Shown one piece after another: positions 25,155 to 34,352 of a stretch of DNA of 57,259 nt; position 1 is the stretch's first letter, and every line of letters begins with the position of its first letter. The DNA lies in contig DATBAK010000048.1 of assembly GCA_036271555.1 (NCBI GenBank), positions 1-57,259 on the forward strand, given 5' to 3'. The position numbers and the translations under genes were made by a program. The notes under the pieces are model-generated. The model did no database searches. It saw only the letters and a program-made list of their open reading frames with translations, and was not told the DNA's origin. The stretch is from Acidimicrobiia bacterium. GTDB lineage: Bacteria; Actinomycetota; Acidimicrobiia; IMCC26256; PALSA-610.

Positions 25155-25170
25155 CTGACGTCGGCGTCAG
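25155..25170. promoter_or_regulatory. Operator copy A (CTGAC-N6-GTCAG)
   Basis: CTGACGTCGGCGTCAG has 6-bp inverted arms. It lies 34 bp before the first acyl-CoA dehydrogenase start and about 60 bp from the divergent gene's start. Near-identical sites occur at 35968-35983 and 56855-56870, the latter next to a TetR gene. Confidence 0.6.
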
Positions 25171-25204
25171 GTTTCACGGGATCACGGGAAGGCGCGGGAG
25201 CGCA

Positions 25205-26380
25205 ATGCAGCTGGCTTGGAGCGCGCAGGACGAGGCATTCCGCGCCGAGCTCGCGACCTTCCTCGACACCGAAGCGCCGCCGGAAGCGCACGGCTACGAC
25301 TTCGGCGAGTCCCGTCCCGACGAAGCCTCGATCATCCCCGACTGGCTGCGCGCGTGGCAGGCGAAGCTGTTCGACAACGGCTGGATGATCCCCGCGTACC
25401 CGCCCGAGCTCGGCGGACGGAACTCCACGCCGATCCAGACGCTCATCTATCTCGAGGAGCTGTCGAAGCGGCGCATCCCGCGCGCGACGCACTTCCCCGG
25501 CTACGCGATCGTCGCGCCGAGCCTGCTCGAGTTCGGCAACGACGAGCAGAAGAAGTTGGTGCCCGCGGCGATCCGCGGCGACACGATCTGGTGCATCGGG
25601 ATGAGCGAGCCCAACGCGGGCTCCGACCTCGCGGGGCTGCAGACGCGCGCACAACTGTTCGACGACCACTTCGTCGTCAACGGGCAGAAGGTGTGGACGA
25701 GCTACGCGATGATCGCGAGCAAGTGCTTCTGCTACGTGCGCACCGATCCGTCGGCGCCGAAGCACCGCGGCATCTCGCTGCTCATCATCGACATGGACAC
25801 ACCGGGCATCGACGTGCGCCCGCTCCGTCACATCAACGGCAAGGCCGACTTCGCCGAGGTCTTCTTCACCGACGTCGAGGTGCCGCGCGAGAACCTGGTC
25901 GGTGAGCTCAACGGCGGCTGGATGATCACGCAGGGATCGCTCGCACACGAGCGTGCGGGTCTCTGGGTCGACAGCGTGTCGCGACTCGAGCAGACGGTGT
26001 TCGCGCTCGTCGACCTCGCGAAGCGCACGGGTCACGACCTCGATCCCGTCGCGCGCCGGCGCATCGCCGAGAAGTACGAGCTGGCCGCGAGCCTGCGCGC
26101 GCTCGGGTACAAGGGATTCGCGTCGTTCGCGCAGGGCTCGTCGGCGCCCGAGCACTCCTACATGAAGATGGCGACGTCGGAGGCCGGCAAGGCGGTGTTC
26201 GAGCTCGGCATGGAGCTGTGCGGACCGTTCGCCGCAGTGACCGATCCCGAGCTCGGCGACGAGAACGGACGTTGGGTGAACATGTTCTTCATGAGCTTCG
26301 CCAACACGATCGCCGGCGGCAGCTCCGAGATCCAGCGCAACATCATCGCCCAACGCATCCTCGGGCTCCCGCGGAAGTAA
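25205..26380 (+). CDS. Acyl-CoA dehydrogenase (probable alpha subunit of a heteromeric enzyme)
   Basis: A 391-residue flavoprotein that would insert an alpha,beta double bond into an acyl-CoA. Recognisable: IGMSEPNAGSDLAGLQTRA (flavin/substrate loop), VNGQKVWTSYA, DFAEVFFTDVEVPRENLVGE and the C-terminal SSEIQRNIIAQRILGLPRK. The ATG at 25205 is preceded by a purine-rich GGGAG. The next gene starts 2 bp after its stop and encodes a second, shorter ACAD; such pairs often form alpha2beta2 enzymes for bulky (steroid side-chain) substrates, as in mycobacterial ChsE1-ChsE2. Inference on specificity; family certain. Confidence 0.92.
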   Translation: MQLAWSAQDEAFRAELATFLDTEAPPEAHGYDFGESRPDEASIIPDWLRAWQAKLFDNGWMIPAYPPELGGRNSTPIQTLIYLEELSKRRIPRATHFPGYAIVAPSLLEFGNDEQKKLVPAAIRGDTIWCIGMSEPNAGSDLAGLQTRAQLFDDHFVVNGQKVWTSYAMIASKCFCYVRTDPSAPKHRGISLLIIDMDTPGIDVRPLRHINGKADFAEVFFTDVEVPRENLVGELNGGWMITQGSLAHERAGLWVDSVSRLEQTVFALVDLAKRTGHDLDPVARRRIAEKYELAASLRALGYKGFASFAQGSSAPEHSYMKMATSEAGKAVFELGMELCGPFAAVTDPELGDENGRWVNMFFMSFANTIAGGSSEIQRNIIAQRILGLPRK

Positions 26381-26382
26381 CG

Positions 26383-27381
26383 ATGGACTTCACCTTCACT
26401 CCCGACCAGGAGCTCCTGCGCGAGACCGCGCGCGCGATGTTCGCGAAGGAGTGTCCGACGACGCTGCTGCGCGAGCACATGACGGATCGCAGCGCGATCG
26501 TGCCGCTGCGCAAGCACGTGCGCGAGTTCGCGGGGCTCGGGACCGGCGCGGCGAGCGACCTCTGCGTGTTCCTCGAGGAGATGGGTTACGTCGCGGCACC
26601 GGGACCGTTCTTCGCGTCGGCCGTGCTCGCGGGTCCGCTGCTCGAAGCGATCCGGCATCCGCAGCTCGAGCCCGTCATCAGCGGTGAGGCGGTCGCCACG
26701 GTCGCGATCGCAGGAAACTCGGGCGAGTGGATCCCGAACGCCGAGACCGTGAAGTATTTCGTGCTCGACGCCGACCTCGCCGACTGGATCGTGATCCTCG
26801 AGTCGGGCCCGTCGGTGCGCGTGGTGCCGCGCGACCGCGTCGACCCCGTACCGATTCGCACGGTCGACTCGACGCGGCCCGTCTTCCGCATCGACGTCGG
26901 CGACGTCGAGAGCGAATCGTTCGAACTCTCCGCCGACGCATGGGAAGCGTGGCGCGACCGCGCGCACACGGTCATCGCGGCCGAGATGGTCGGCACCGCG
27001 CGCCGGCTGTTCGACATGGCCCTCGAGTACGCGAAGGAACGCAAGCAGTTCGACGTGCCGATCGGCTCGTTCCAGGCGATCCAGCACAAGCTCGCCGACC
27101 TCGCGCTCGCGCTCGAGCGCGCGACCGCGGCGGTGCAGTACGCGTCGATGACCGTCGACGCGGCCGACGCCGACCGCACCCGCGCCGCGCACGTGGCGAA
27201 GGCGGCGGCCGGCGACGCGGCGCGGCGCTGCTCGAAGGACGGCATCCAGATCCACGGTGGCATCGGCTACACGTGGGAGCACGATCTTCACCTCTTCATC
27301 CGGCGCGCGACTGCGTCCGAGTACCTGCTCGGCCCGACGTCGTGGCACCACGACCGCCTGGCGGATCTGCTCTTCAGCTGA
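26383..27381 (+). CDS. Acyl-CoA dehydrogenase-like protein (probable beta subunit)
   Basis: A 332-residue ACAD-family protein. The central domain is poorly conserved (no clear EPxAGSD loop), while the C-terminal helical domain is typical: ALEYAKERKQFDVPIGSFQAI and IQIHGGIGYTWEHDLHLFIR. It lacks the usual final helix with the EIxRxxI motif and is shorter than classical ACADs (~380-400 aa). This pattern fits the non-identical subunit of a heterotetrameric ACAD. Separated from the partner by 2 bp. Confidence 0.88.
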   Translation: MDFTFTPDQELLRETARAMFAKECPTTLLREHMTDRSAIVPLRKHVREFAGLGTGAASDLCVFLEEMGYVAAPGPFFASAVLAGPLLEAIRHPQLEPVISGEAVATVAIAGNSGEWIPNAETVKYFVLDADLADWIVILESGPSVRVVPRDRVDPVPIRTVDSTRPVFRIDVGDVESESFELSADAWEAWRDRAHTVIAAEMVGTARRLFDMALEYAKERKQFDVPIGSFQAIQHKLADLALALERATAAVQYASMTVDAADADRTRAAHVAKAAAGDAARRCSKDGIQIHGGIGYTWEHDLHLFIRRATASEYLLGPTSWHHDRLADLLFS

Positions 27382-27570
27382 GCTCTGGTCGGGCGCGCAC
27401 CGCGCCGTGTCGAGTGACGATGGGGACGAGGCGCCACTCGACGGTGGGATCGCGAATCCGGGCAATGTCGTCCGCGTCGGCTCTCGCGATCTACCTATGG
27501 CGGAAACGGAAGGCGGCCTGCCTTGTCGAGGCGAGCCTGAGGCGCCTCGCGTTGCGAGCGCAGAGCGGGC

Positions 27571-28428
27571 ATGATGCGCGCGATGGCGCTTGCCGAGGAT
27601 CTTGAGATCGTCGTGCGGGGATCACGGCTCCGTGCGCAACGTTGGGGCTCTCGCTCTGGTCCGCTGGTCATCGGGTTCCCGGGTCTGAAGGGCTCGGCCG
27701 AGCGATTTGCGTTCCTCGGTGAGCGTCTTGGTAGTGATGAGTTGCAGTTGGTCGCGCTGGACCCGCGCGGCCGAGGCAAGAGCGACAAGACTGCGCCGGG
27801 CAGCTACGGGTGGGAGAATCACGCACGGGACGTTCTGGCCATCGCGGATGCGCTCGGCACCGAGCAGTTCAGCATGATCGGCCACTCGATGGGCGGGTCG
27901 GTGGCGATGAAGACCGCTGAACTCGACGCGAGCAGGTTGCGTCGCGTCGTCCTGATCGACATCGCCGGACGTGTCGATCGAGGCGTTGGTGCAGTGATCG
28001 CCGGCGAAATTGACGATTTGCGGTCGACCTACGACTCCGTGGAGCAGTATCTGACGCACGTCCGGTCGGGAGGACTGATCGAGCCGTGGGACAAGTACTG
28101 GGATCGCGTCCATCTCGCCGACGTGACCGAGGTCGACGGTCGCTTCAGGCACCGAACGAGCCCGGAGGCCGTCGAAGAAGATCGGGCGTACACCTGGACG
28201 CAACACCCCTACGCGCGATGGAAGTACCTGACGATGCCGACACTGCTCGTCAGAGCTTCCCAAGAGATGCGACCCGGTAGCGGGTTCGTGGTGCCGATCG
28301 CCGATCGAGACCGCTTCATGCGAGAAGTACCCGACGCGACTCTGGTTGAGGTCGATGCCAACCATCTGACGATCAAGAGGCACGCCGAGACGGCGAACGC
28401 GATCCAGTCGTTCCTGACGGCGCCATAA
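27571..28428 (+). CDS. Alpha/beta hydrolase
   Basis: A ~285-residue alpha/beta hydrolase. Features: oxyanion strand VIGFPGLKGSAERF, DPRGRGKSDKTAPGSYGW, nucleophile elbow GHSMGG (residues ~108-113), and a C-terminal His in VDANHLTIKRH. The start is uncertain: ATG at 27571, 27577 or 27583 are all in frame. Codon use is visibly less GC-rich at third positions than in neighbours, and the gene sits in a 1.3-kb lower-GC patch, which suggests acquisition. Substrate unknown (esterase, haloperoxidase or hydrolase of a lactone). Confidence 0.85.
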   Translation: MMRAMALAEDLEIVVRGSRLRAQRWGSRSGPLVIGFPGLKGSAERFAFLGERLGSDELQLVALDPRGRGKSDKTAPGSYGWENHARDVLAIADALGTEQFSMIGHSMGGSVAMKTAELDASRLRRVVLIDIAGRVDRGVGAVIAGEIDDLRSTYDSVEQYLTHVRSGGLIEPWDKYWDRVHLADVTEVDGRFRHRTSPEAVEEDRAYTWTQHPYARWKYLTMPTLLVRASQEMRPGSGFVVPIADRDRFMREVPDATLVEVDANHLTIKRHAETANAIQSFLTAP

Positions 28429-28477
28429 CTGCCGCTCGGCGCTACCGCCCGAGCATGGGATCAGCCAATCTGGGCGC

Positions 28478-28768
28478 ATGGTGGCCGAGGTTCCGGATTG
28501 GGTCATCGAGAAGACACGCGCGTTCGTCGATCGCTCAGGGCGTGGCGACGAACCTGCGGTGTATCACTGCGCGTTCGGCGACGACGGGAGCACCCATCAC
28601 GTCGTCGTGGTGACAGGCGACTTCACGATTCACGCGGCGCGCCTTCCTCCGCACATAACGGCGGGTACGCGACAAAGGCATGCCAGGGCGCGTTCGGCGG
28701 ATCACTACGCCGTGATGTCGCGTCGTCGGAAGATGAGGCTCGACGCCGCGAGGAACAGGCCGGCGTAG
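28478..28768 (+). CDS. Small hypothetical protein, possibly truncated
   Basis: A 96-codon frame in the same lower-GC patch. The first ~60 residues look protein-like (VPDWVIEKTRAFVDRSGRGD; YHCAFGDDGSTHHVVVVTGD). From about residue 66 it becomes Arg-rich and overlaps antisense the end of an ABC permease gene, so the real gene may have lost its 3' end. I do not recognise the family. Confidence 0.3.
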   Translation: MVAEVPDWVIEKTRAFVDRSGRGDEPAVYHCAFGDDGSTHHVVVVTGDFTIHAARLPPHITAGTRQRHARARSADHYAVMSRRRKMRLDAARNRPA

Positions 28769-29520
28769 AGCGCGGTCATCAGCACCGCGCGGGTCCAGCC
28801 GCCGGAACCGCCGCTCCCCGATCCGACGCCTTGCAGCAGCAGGCCCGGGAACCACCGGTCGGCCGCCGCCCACGAACGGAACATGATGTTCTCGAACGGG
28901 AACACCCACGCGAGCATCACCGCGAGCGTGATCGGCAACGTGCGGAGTGCGATCGCGGCCATCATGCCGAGCAGTCCCCAGCCGATGCCCGACAGCACCG
29001 CGTCGCCGAACGCCGACGCGGTCGACTGCAGACCCGCGCCCGTCGTCCACGCGTGCACGGGCACGCCTTTGATTCCGGCCGCGATGTACGCGGTGAGGAT
29101 GCCGGCGACCTCGGCGAGCGCGTAACCGATCGCGACGAACACGACGAGCGCGGCGATCTTGCCCGCGAGCAACCGCAATCGTCGCGGTTCGAACAGCGCG
29201 AGCGTCCGCAGCGTGCCGTACGAGTGCTCGCTCGCGATGCTCACCGCGAACATCACGAGCACGATCACGCCGACGAATCCGGCACCGAGCACGAAGCCCC
29301 GGGTCGCGCCGGCGCTCCCCGTGAGGTCGGCGAGGCTGAAGCCGACGGCACCGGGCCGGTCGCCGTTGAACACCTGCGGCCGGTCTTTCGCCACGAGGAA
29401 CGCGAGCGTCGTCGCAAGCACCGAGAAGCCGACCATCGCGCCGTAGAAGCCGGCAAGCATCTTCGGACGGCGCAGCTTCATGAGCTCGGCGCGGAAGGCG
29501 CCGGAGGTTCGATCGTTCAT
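28705..29520 (-). CDS. ABC-2 type transporter permease
   Basis: A 271-residue membrane protein with six hydrophobic helices (first MLAGFYGAMVGFSVLATTLAF, residues ~20-40). The cytoplasmic loop ASEHSYGTLRTLALFEPRRLRLLAGK is the standard ABC-2 signature. The ATG at 29520 overlaps the stop of the ATPase upstream (ATGA), so I start here rather than at 29835. It is the last gene of the kinase-regulator-exporter module. Confidence 0.88.
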   Translation of the reverse strand: MNDRTSGAFRAELMKLRRPKMLAGFYGAMVGFSVLATTLAFLVAKDRPQVFNGDRPGAVGFSLADLTGSAGATRGFVLGAGFVGVIVLVMFAVSIASEHSYGTLRTLALFEPRRLRLLAGKIAALVVFVAIGYALAEVAGILTAYIAAGIKGVPVHAWTTGAGLQSTASAFGDAVLSGIGWGLLGMMAAIALRTLPITLAVMLAWVFPFENIMFRSWAAADRWFPGLLLQGVGSGSGGSGGWTRAVLMTALYAGLFLAASSLIFRRRDITA

Positions 29521-30443
29521 GACAGTTCTCCCGTGAGTTGCAGGAATCGGTCTTCGAGCGTGCCCCGCACCGGCGTCATCTCGGTGAGGGTGATGCCTTC
29601 CGCGGCGCTGCGACGCGCGAGCTCGCCGGCAAACGTCGCGGGCGCGGCAACGGTGAGCCGGCCGTCGGCGACGGTGGCCTCGTGCCCGGCGGCCTGCGCG
29701 ATCCGCGCCACGGTTGCAAGGTCTTCCGCGCGTTCGGTTGCGACGACGAGATGCTCGATCGCGCCGTCGATGAGCTCCGCGACCGAGCCCTGGTACGCGA
29801 GGCGGCCGCGCTGCACGACGACGAGCCAGTTGCACACGCTCTGGATCTCACCGAGCAGGTGCGACGACACGAACACCGTCGGACCCTGCGCCGCGATCGC
29901 GGTGACGAGCTCGCGCATGTCGCGCATACCCGCGGGGTCGAGGCCGTTCGTCGGCTCGTCGAGGACCAGTAGCGCGGGATCGCGCAGCAACGCGGCCGCA
30001 ATGCCGAGCCGTTGCTTCATGCCCAGCGAGTACGTCTTGAACGGATCGCCCGCGCGCTCCGCGAGGTTGACGATGTCGAGCACTGTGGCCACGCGATTGC
30101 GCTCGACACCGCCGAGCGTCGCGAGCACCTCGAGGTTCTCGCGCCCGCTGAGTGGGGCGTAGAACGCGGGGCCCTCGATGAGCGCGCCGACGGCAGGGAG
30201 GTAGTCGTACGGGTGCTCGATCGAGCGTCCGAGCACCTCGGCTTCGCCGCTCGTCGGACGCACGAGGCCGAGCAGCATTCGCAACGTGGTGGACTTGCCC
30301 GCGCCGTTCGGACCGACGAACCCGGCGACGACGCCGTTCGGCACTTCGAACGAGACGTCGTCGACCGCGATCTGGTGACCGAACCGCTTGGTGAGGCCGA
30401 CGGCACGGATCGCCGGCGGCCGGTTACCGAGATGGAGCGTCAT
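29517..30443 (-). CDS. ABC transporter ATP-binding protein
   Basis: A 308-residue ATPase of the bacitracin/BcrA type. Walker A GFVGPNGAGKSTTLRM near residue 42, signature YSLGMKQRLGIAAALL, Walker [14 protein letters not shown]-loop SSHLLGEI. It partners the 28705 permease. It is downstream of a two-component pair, the usual arrangement for antibiotic- or peptide-sensing exporters. Confidence 0.92.
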   Translation of the reverse strand: MTLHLGNRPPAIRAVGLTKRFGHQIAVDDVSFEVPNGVVAGFVGPNGAGKSTTLRMLLGLVRPTSGEAEVLGRSIEHPYDYLPAVGALIEGPAFYAPLSGRENLEVLATLGGVERNRVATVLDIVNLAERAGDPFKTYSLGMKQRLGIAAALLRDPALLVLDEPTNGLDPAGMRDMRELVTAIAAQGPTVFVSSHLLGEIQSVCNWLVVVQRGRLAYQGSVAELIDGAIEHLVVATERAEDLATVARIAQAAGHEATVADGRLTVAAPATFAGELARRSAAEGITLTEMTPVRGTLEDRFLQLTGELS

Positions 30444-30585
30444 GCAGCGCCTCGCAGGATTGGGATCGGGACCGCTCCACGATCCGCCGATCCCGCGGCG
30501 CCGACGTCCGTCGATCGTCGGTTCCTGCGCTACGGCTCGTGCGGCAGCGACCCCGTCGGCACCTACGCCCGCCGGCGTACGCGCG

Positions 30586-31251
30586 TCAGGCGGTCCACCC
30601 CGGCTGCACCAGACCGCTCTCGTACGCGAAGACCACGAGCTGTGCGCGGTCGCGTGCGCCGAGCTTGATCATCGACCGACTCACGTGTGTCTTCGCGGTC
30701 GCCGGGCTCATCACGAGTCGCGACGCGATCTCGTCGTTCGTGAGCCCGGCGGCGACGAGCGCCATGACCTCGCGCTCCCGATCGGTGAGCACCGCGAGAT
30801 CGCGCGCGACCTCACGCGGCTTCGCCTTCGCCGCGAACTCGGAGATGAGCCGGCGGGTGACGCTCGGCGAGAGCAACGCCTCCCCCGCCGCCGCCGCGTG
30901 AACGGCGCGCACGAGCTCCGCGGGCTCGGTGTCCTTCACGAGGAAGCCGCTCGCGCCGGATCGCAGCGCTTCGAACACGTACTCGTCGAGCTCGAAGGTC
31001 GTGAGGATGACGATGTGCACCGCGGCGAGGCGGACGTCGTCGGCGATCATGCGCGTCGCCGCGAGCCCGTCGAGCTCGGGCATGCGGATGTCCATGAGCA
31101 CGACGTCGGGCCGGTGCTCTCGCGTGAGCGCGACCGCCGCGCGCCCGTCGGCCGCCTCACCGACGACCTCGACATCGGCCTCGGCGTCGAGCAGAGCGCG
31201 AAAGCCGGCGCGCACCAGCGCCTGATCGTCGGCCAGGACGACGCGGATCAT
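30586..31251 (-). CDS. LuxR/NarL-family response regulator
   Basis: A 221-residue regulator. The receiver domain (1-120) has the acidic pair in VLADDQALVRAGF, the phospho-acceptor Asp in VVLMDIRMPELDGLAA (about residue 54) and Lys in FLVKDTEPAEL. The C-terminal helix-turn-helix is LTDREREVMALVAAGLTNDE to SRSMIKLGARDRAQLV. The ATG overlaps the histidine kinase stop, so the pair is coupled. It probably controls the ABC exporter genes that follow; the 142 bp between shows no clear binding site to me. Confidence 0.93.
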   Translation of the reverse strand: MIRVVLADDQALVRAGFRALLDAEADVEVVGEAADGRAAVALTREHRPDVVLMDIRMPELDGLAATRMIADDVRLAAVHIVILTTFELDEYVFEALRSGASGFLVKDTEPAELVRAVHAAAAGEALLSPSVTRRLISEFAAKAKPREVARDLAVLTDREREVMALVAAGLTNDEIASRLVMSPATAKTHVSRSMIKLGARDRAQLVVFAYESGLVQPGWTA

Positions 31252-32429
31252 GCCGGCTCGCCGACCGGCAGGCCGGTGGGCAACTCGGCGCGCACGCGGA
31301 AGCCTCCGTCGGGGGTCCCGCCGGCCTGCAAACGTCCGCCCACGGCGGTCGCCCGTTCACGCATGCCTGCGATTCCATTGCCGTCAGTCGCTCCGTGACC
31401 GTTGCGCGCGCCGACGCCGTCGTCGACGACTTCGATGACGACCTCGTCGGCCCGGTACTCGATGCGGACCCGCGCGTGCGCGGGGCCGGCGTGCCGTACG
31501 ACGTTCGTCAGCGCTTCCTGCACGATGCGGTACGCGGCTACGTCGACGCTCGTCGGCAGCGGACGGGGACTGCCGGTCACCTCGCTCGCGACCCGTAGCC
31601 CTGCCGCGTCGACCCGCGCGACCAGCGCGTCGACATCGCCGAGACCCGGTACCGGCGCGCGCGGGAGATCGTGCTCGGGGTCACGCAGGATGTCGAGCAC
31701 CGACCGCAGCTCGCCGAGCGCGTCGCGGCTCGCGATCTTGATCGCCTGGAACGCGTCGCGCGCGGAGTCGGGCAGCTCGTCGCCGAGGTGAAGCGCGACC
31801 CCGGCCTGCACGTTGATGAGCGAGATGTTGTGCGCGAGCACGTCGTGGAGGTCTTGCGCGATCCGCACCCGCTCCTCGCTCGCGCGCCGACGCGCGCTCT
31901 CGTCGCGCGTCTGCGCCCGCTCGATCGCGCGCTCGCGGCGCGTCCGCGCGATCTCCGAGCCGCTGAGCAACACCAGGAGCCACGCCGCGAGCCCGACGAT
32001 CGCGCCGATCCCCGGGCCCGAGTCGCGTTCGAAGAGCCACGGCACCCACAGGAACGCAGCCCAGCCCACGACGACGACGCCGACCGCGAACGCGCGGTCA
32101 CCGTCGAGCACCACCGTCACGAACGCGACGATGAGCGCGAAGAAGATCGGCCCCTTCGGGAAATCGGCGGTCCAGTACGCGAGCGTCGACACGAAGACGA
32201 ACCCGAGCACGAGGCGTGGGTAGCGGCGGCGCACGAGCAACGAAACCGGGCCGACGGCGAGGAGCAGGACGGCGGCGACCGTGAAGTCGCGATGTGGATG
32301 CTGGTGGCGCGACGCGAGCGCGGTGAACGCGACCTGGAGCACGACCACGACGCCCGCCACCACGGCGTCGAAGCGCCACTCGGGCCAGAGCCGATGCGGC
32401 GCGCGGGCGGTCGAGACCTCGGCGTCCAC
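31248..32429 (-). CDS. Sensor histidine kinase (NarX/DesK type)
   Basis: A 393-residue membrane kinase. The N-terminal half has about five hydrophobic helices (AVVAGVVVVLQVAFTALAS; FFALIVAFVTVVLDGDRAFA). The HisKA_3 phospho-acceptor is RIAQDLHDVLAHNISLINVQ. The HATPase domain has EALTNVVRHAG (N box), VVIEVVDDGVGAR (G1) and GIAGMRERATAVGG. GTG start at 32429 with TACCCT 6 nt upstream. It probably senses a membrane-active compound through its helices because no extracellular domain is visible. Confidence 0.92.
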   Translation of the reverse strand: MDAEVSTARAPHRLWPEWRFDAVVAGVVVVLQVAFTALASRHQHPHRDFTVAAVLLLAVGPVSLLVRRRYPRLVLGFVFVSTLAYWTADFPKGPIFFALIVAFVTVVLDGDRAFAVGVVVVGWAAFLWVPWLFERDSGPGIGAIVGLAAWLLVLLSGSEIARTRRERAIERAQTRDESARRRASEERVRIAQDLHDVLAHNISLINVQAGVALHLGDELPDSARDAFQAIKIASRDALGELRSVLDILRDPEHDLPRAPVPGLGDVDALVARVDAAGLRVASEVTGSPRPLPTSVDVAAYRIVQEALTNVVRHAGPAHARVRIEYRADEVVIEVVDDGVGARNGHGATDGNGIAGMRERATAVGGRLQAGGTPDGGFRVRAELPTGLPVGEPA

Positions 32430-32435
32430 GCACTC

Positions 32436-32441
32436 AGGGTA
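32436..32441 (-). promoter_or_regulatory. Candidate leaderless -10 box (TACCCT)
   Basis: On the minus strand TACCCT ends 6 nt before the GTG of the sensor kinase. Same spacing as in other leaderless candidates. Confidence 0.35.
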
Positions 32442-32507
32442 CGGGCTGCGCGCGGTGACGAAATCCGTCGTCGGGCGAGGCTGGGCGTACTCCCGTCGGA
32501 GTACGCG

Positions 32508-34265
32508 CTACGCCGCGCGGTCGCTCACCACCCGCCCGGCCTGGATCTCGATCGTGCGCGTGAAGTGCAGCGCGTCGATGAGGCCGCGGTCGTGCGTCAC
32601 GAGCAGCAGCGTGCCGTCGAACCCCTCGAGTGCCTGTTCCAACTGCTCGATCGCGGGCAGGTCGAGGTGGTTCGTCGGCTCGTCGAGCACGAGACAGTTC
32701 ACGCCGATCGCGCTCAGCAACGCGAGCTCGGCGCGAGTGCGCTCACCGGGCGAGAGCGTCGCCGGCGCGCGCCCGACGTGCTCCGCGCCGAGTCCGAACT
32801 TGGCGAGCAGCGAGCGGCTCTCCGCGTTCGTGAATCGGCTCGCGGCGGTGAAGCCGTCGAGCAGCGTGGGGCTCGTGCCGAAGCGGGCCCGCGCCTGCTC
32901 GAGCGTGCCCACGACCACTCCGGGACCGAGCCGGCGCTCGCCCGCGCGCAGCGGAAGATCGCCGAGGATCGCGCGCAGCAACGTGGTCTTGCCGCTGCCG
33001 TTGGGACCGAGGATCGCGACGCGCTCGGCCCAGCCGATCTCGAGGTCGACCGGGCCGAGCACAAATCTTCCGGTCGCGCTCGCTTCGCTCGCCGCTCCTG
33101 ACGCCTCGGACGCCGAGTCGGGCGGTCCGCAGGGCGAACCGCCCGTCCCCGCGGGAGCGTGCCCCCCGAGCTGCACGACCGCGTGCTCGAGCCGCGCGAC
33201 GACGCTGCCGCTGCGGGCCGCCGACGCGATCTCCATGTGCAGCTCCCAGCCCTCCCACGGCTTCTCGACGACATCGAGCCGTTCGGCCGCGCGCTCGGTG
33301 AGTCGCGCCTTCGCCGCGACGTGCTCGCTCGAGTTCCGTCGGAACGCGCGGATGTTCTTGTCCTTCTCGTTGCTCTTCTTCGTCTTGCTGACACCCTGCA
33401 TCGACCACTCGCGCTCGCGCTGCGCGCGCTGATTCAGCGCGGTGCGCTTCGTCGTGTAGTCGGCGTACGCCTCTTCCGCGTGCCGACGCGCGATCGCGCG
33501 TTCCTCCAAATACGCGGCCCAGCCGCCGTTGAACTCGCTCGCAGTGTGCTCGTGGTCGTCGAGCTCGAGCACCGCGTTGATCGTGCGGTCGAGGAAGGCG
33601 CGGTCGTGCGACACGATCACCGCGCCGCCCGGCAACCGCGTGACGAACTCTTCCAACCGGTCGAGTCCCGCGAAGTCGAGGTCGTTCGTCGGCTCGTCGA
33701 GCAGGAAGACATCGAAGCGTGACAGCAGGATCGCGGCGAGCGACGCGCGCGCGGCCTCACCGCCGGACAGAGTCTCGGTCGTGCTCGCGAGCAACCGCTC
33801 GGGAAGGCCGAGCTCTTCGCACACGACACCGACGCGCGCGTCGAAGTCGGGACCGCCGAGCGCGAGGAAGCGATCGAGCGCGTGTGCATAGGTATCGTCG
33901 GCGCCGGCTTCGCCGCTCGCGAGCGCGTGCGCGCTCGTCTCCAACATCGCCTCGGCGCCCGCGACACCGGTCCGGCGCGCGAGGAACTGCTGGAGCGTCT
34001 CTCCGGCGCGGCGCTCGGGCTCCTGCGGCAGATAGCCGACGGTCGCGTTCGGCGGGATGCACGAGACGCTGCCCGCGTCGGGAGTCTCGATGCCGGCGAG
34101 GACGCGCAGGAGCGTCGACTTGCCGGTGCCGTTGGGCGCGACGATGCCGACCCGGTCGCCCGGCGCGACCGTGATCGAGACGTGCGCCAGCACGACGTGG
34201 GGACCGAACGCTTTGGAGACGTCGCGAGCGACGAGCGACGCGAGATGGGGCGTGACGTGAGTCAT
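32508..34265 (-). CDS. ABC-F family ATPase with an in-frame repeat-derived insert
   Basis: A 585-residue soluble protein with two ABC domains and no membrane segments. Domain 1: [44 protein letters not shown]. Linker ~240-330 is Lys/Arg-rich ([15 protein letters not shown]). Domain 2: [47 protein letters not shown] proteins act on the ribosome (antibiotic protection or translation factor). Residues ~369-400 ([20 protein letters not shown] and following, just before [12 protein letters not shown]) are translated from repeat R1 copy 3; relatives have only a few residues there. The insert precedes the second ATP domain, so it may be tolerated. Confidence 0.9.
   Translation of the reverse strand: MTHVTPHLASLVARDVSKAFGPHVVLAHVSITVAPGDRVGIVAPNGTGKSTLLRVLAGIETPDAGSVSCIPPNATVGYLPQEPERRAGETLQQFLARRTGVAGAEAMLETSAHALASGEAGADDTYAHALDRFLALGGPDFDARVGVVCEELGLPERLLASTTETLSGGEAARASLAAILLSRFDVFLLDEPTNDLDFAGLDRLEEFVTRLPGGAVIVSHDRAFLDRTINAVLELDDHEHTASEFNGGWAAYLEERAIARRHAEEAYADYTTKRTALNQRAQREREWSMQGVSKTKKSNEKDKNIRAFRRNSSEHVAAKARLTERAAERLDVVEKPWEGWELHMEIASAARSGSVVARLEHAVVQLGGHAPAGTGGSPCGPPDSASEASGAASEASATGRFVLGPVDLEIGWAERVAILGPNGSGKTTLLRAILGDLPLRAGERRLGPGVVVGTLEQARARFGTSPTLLDGFTAASRFTNAESRSLLAKFGLGAEHVGRAPATLSPGERTRAELALLSAIGVNCLVLDEPTNHLDLPAIEQLEQALEGFDGTLLLVTHDRGLIDALHFTRTIEIQAGRVVSDRAA
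33068..33159 (+). repeat. R1 dispersed repeat, copy 3, inside the ABC-F gene (92 bp)
   Basis: It begins TTCCGGTCGCGCTCGCTTCG and ends CCCGCGGGAGCG. It aligns base for base, without gaps, to copy 1 (3681-3772) at roughly 80% identity. It is inserted antisense to the gene and is translated in frame with no stop. It keeps the 3'-half inverted repeat. Confidence 0.65.
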
Positions 34266-34352
34266 GGCAGACCTGCGCAGGAAGAAGGCGGACAGCGGCA
34301 GCGGGTCTGAGCTCAGCGCACGGCGAGCAGGTTATCGGCCCTCCGTCGGTCA

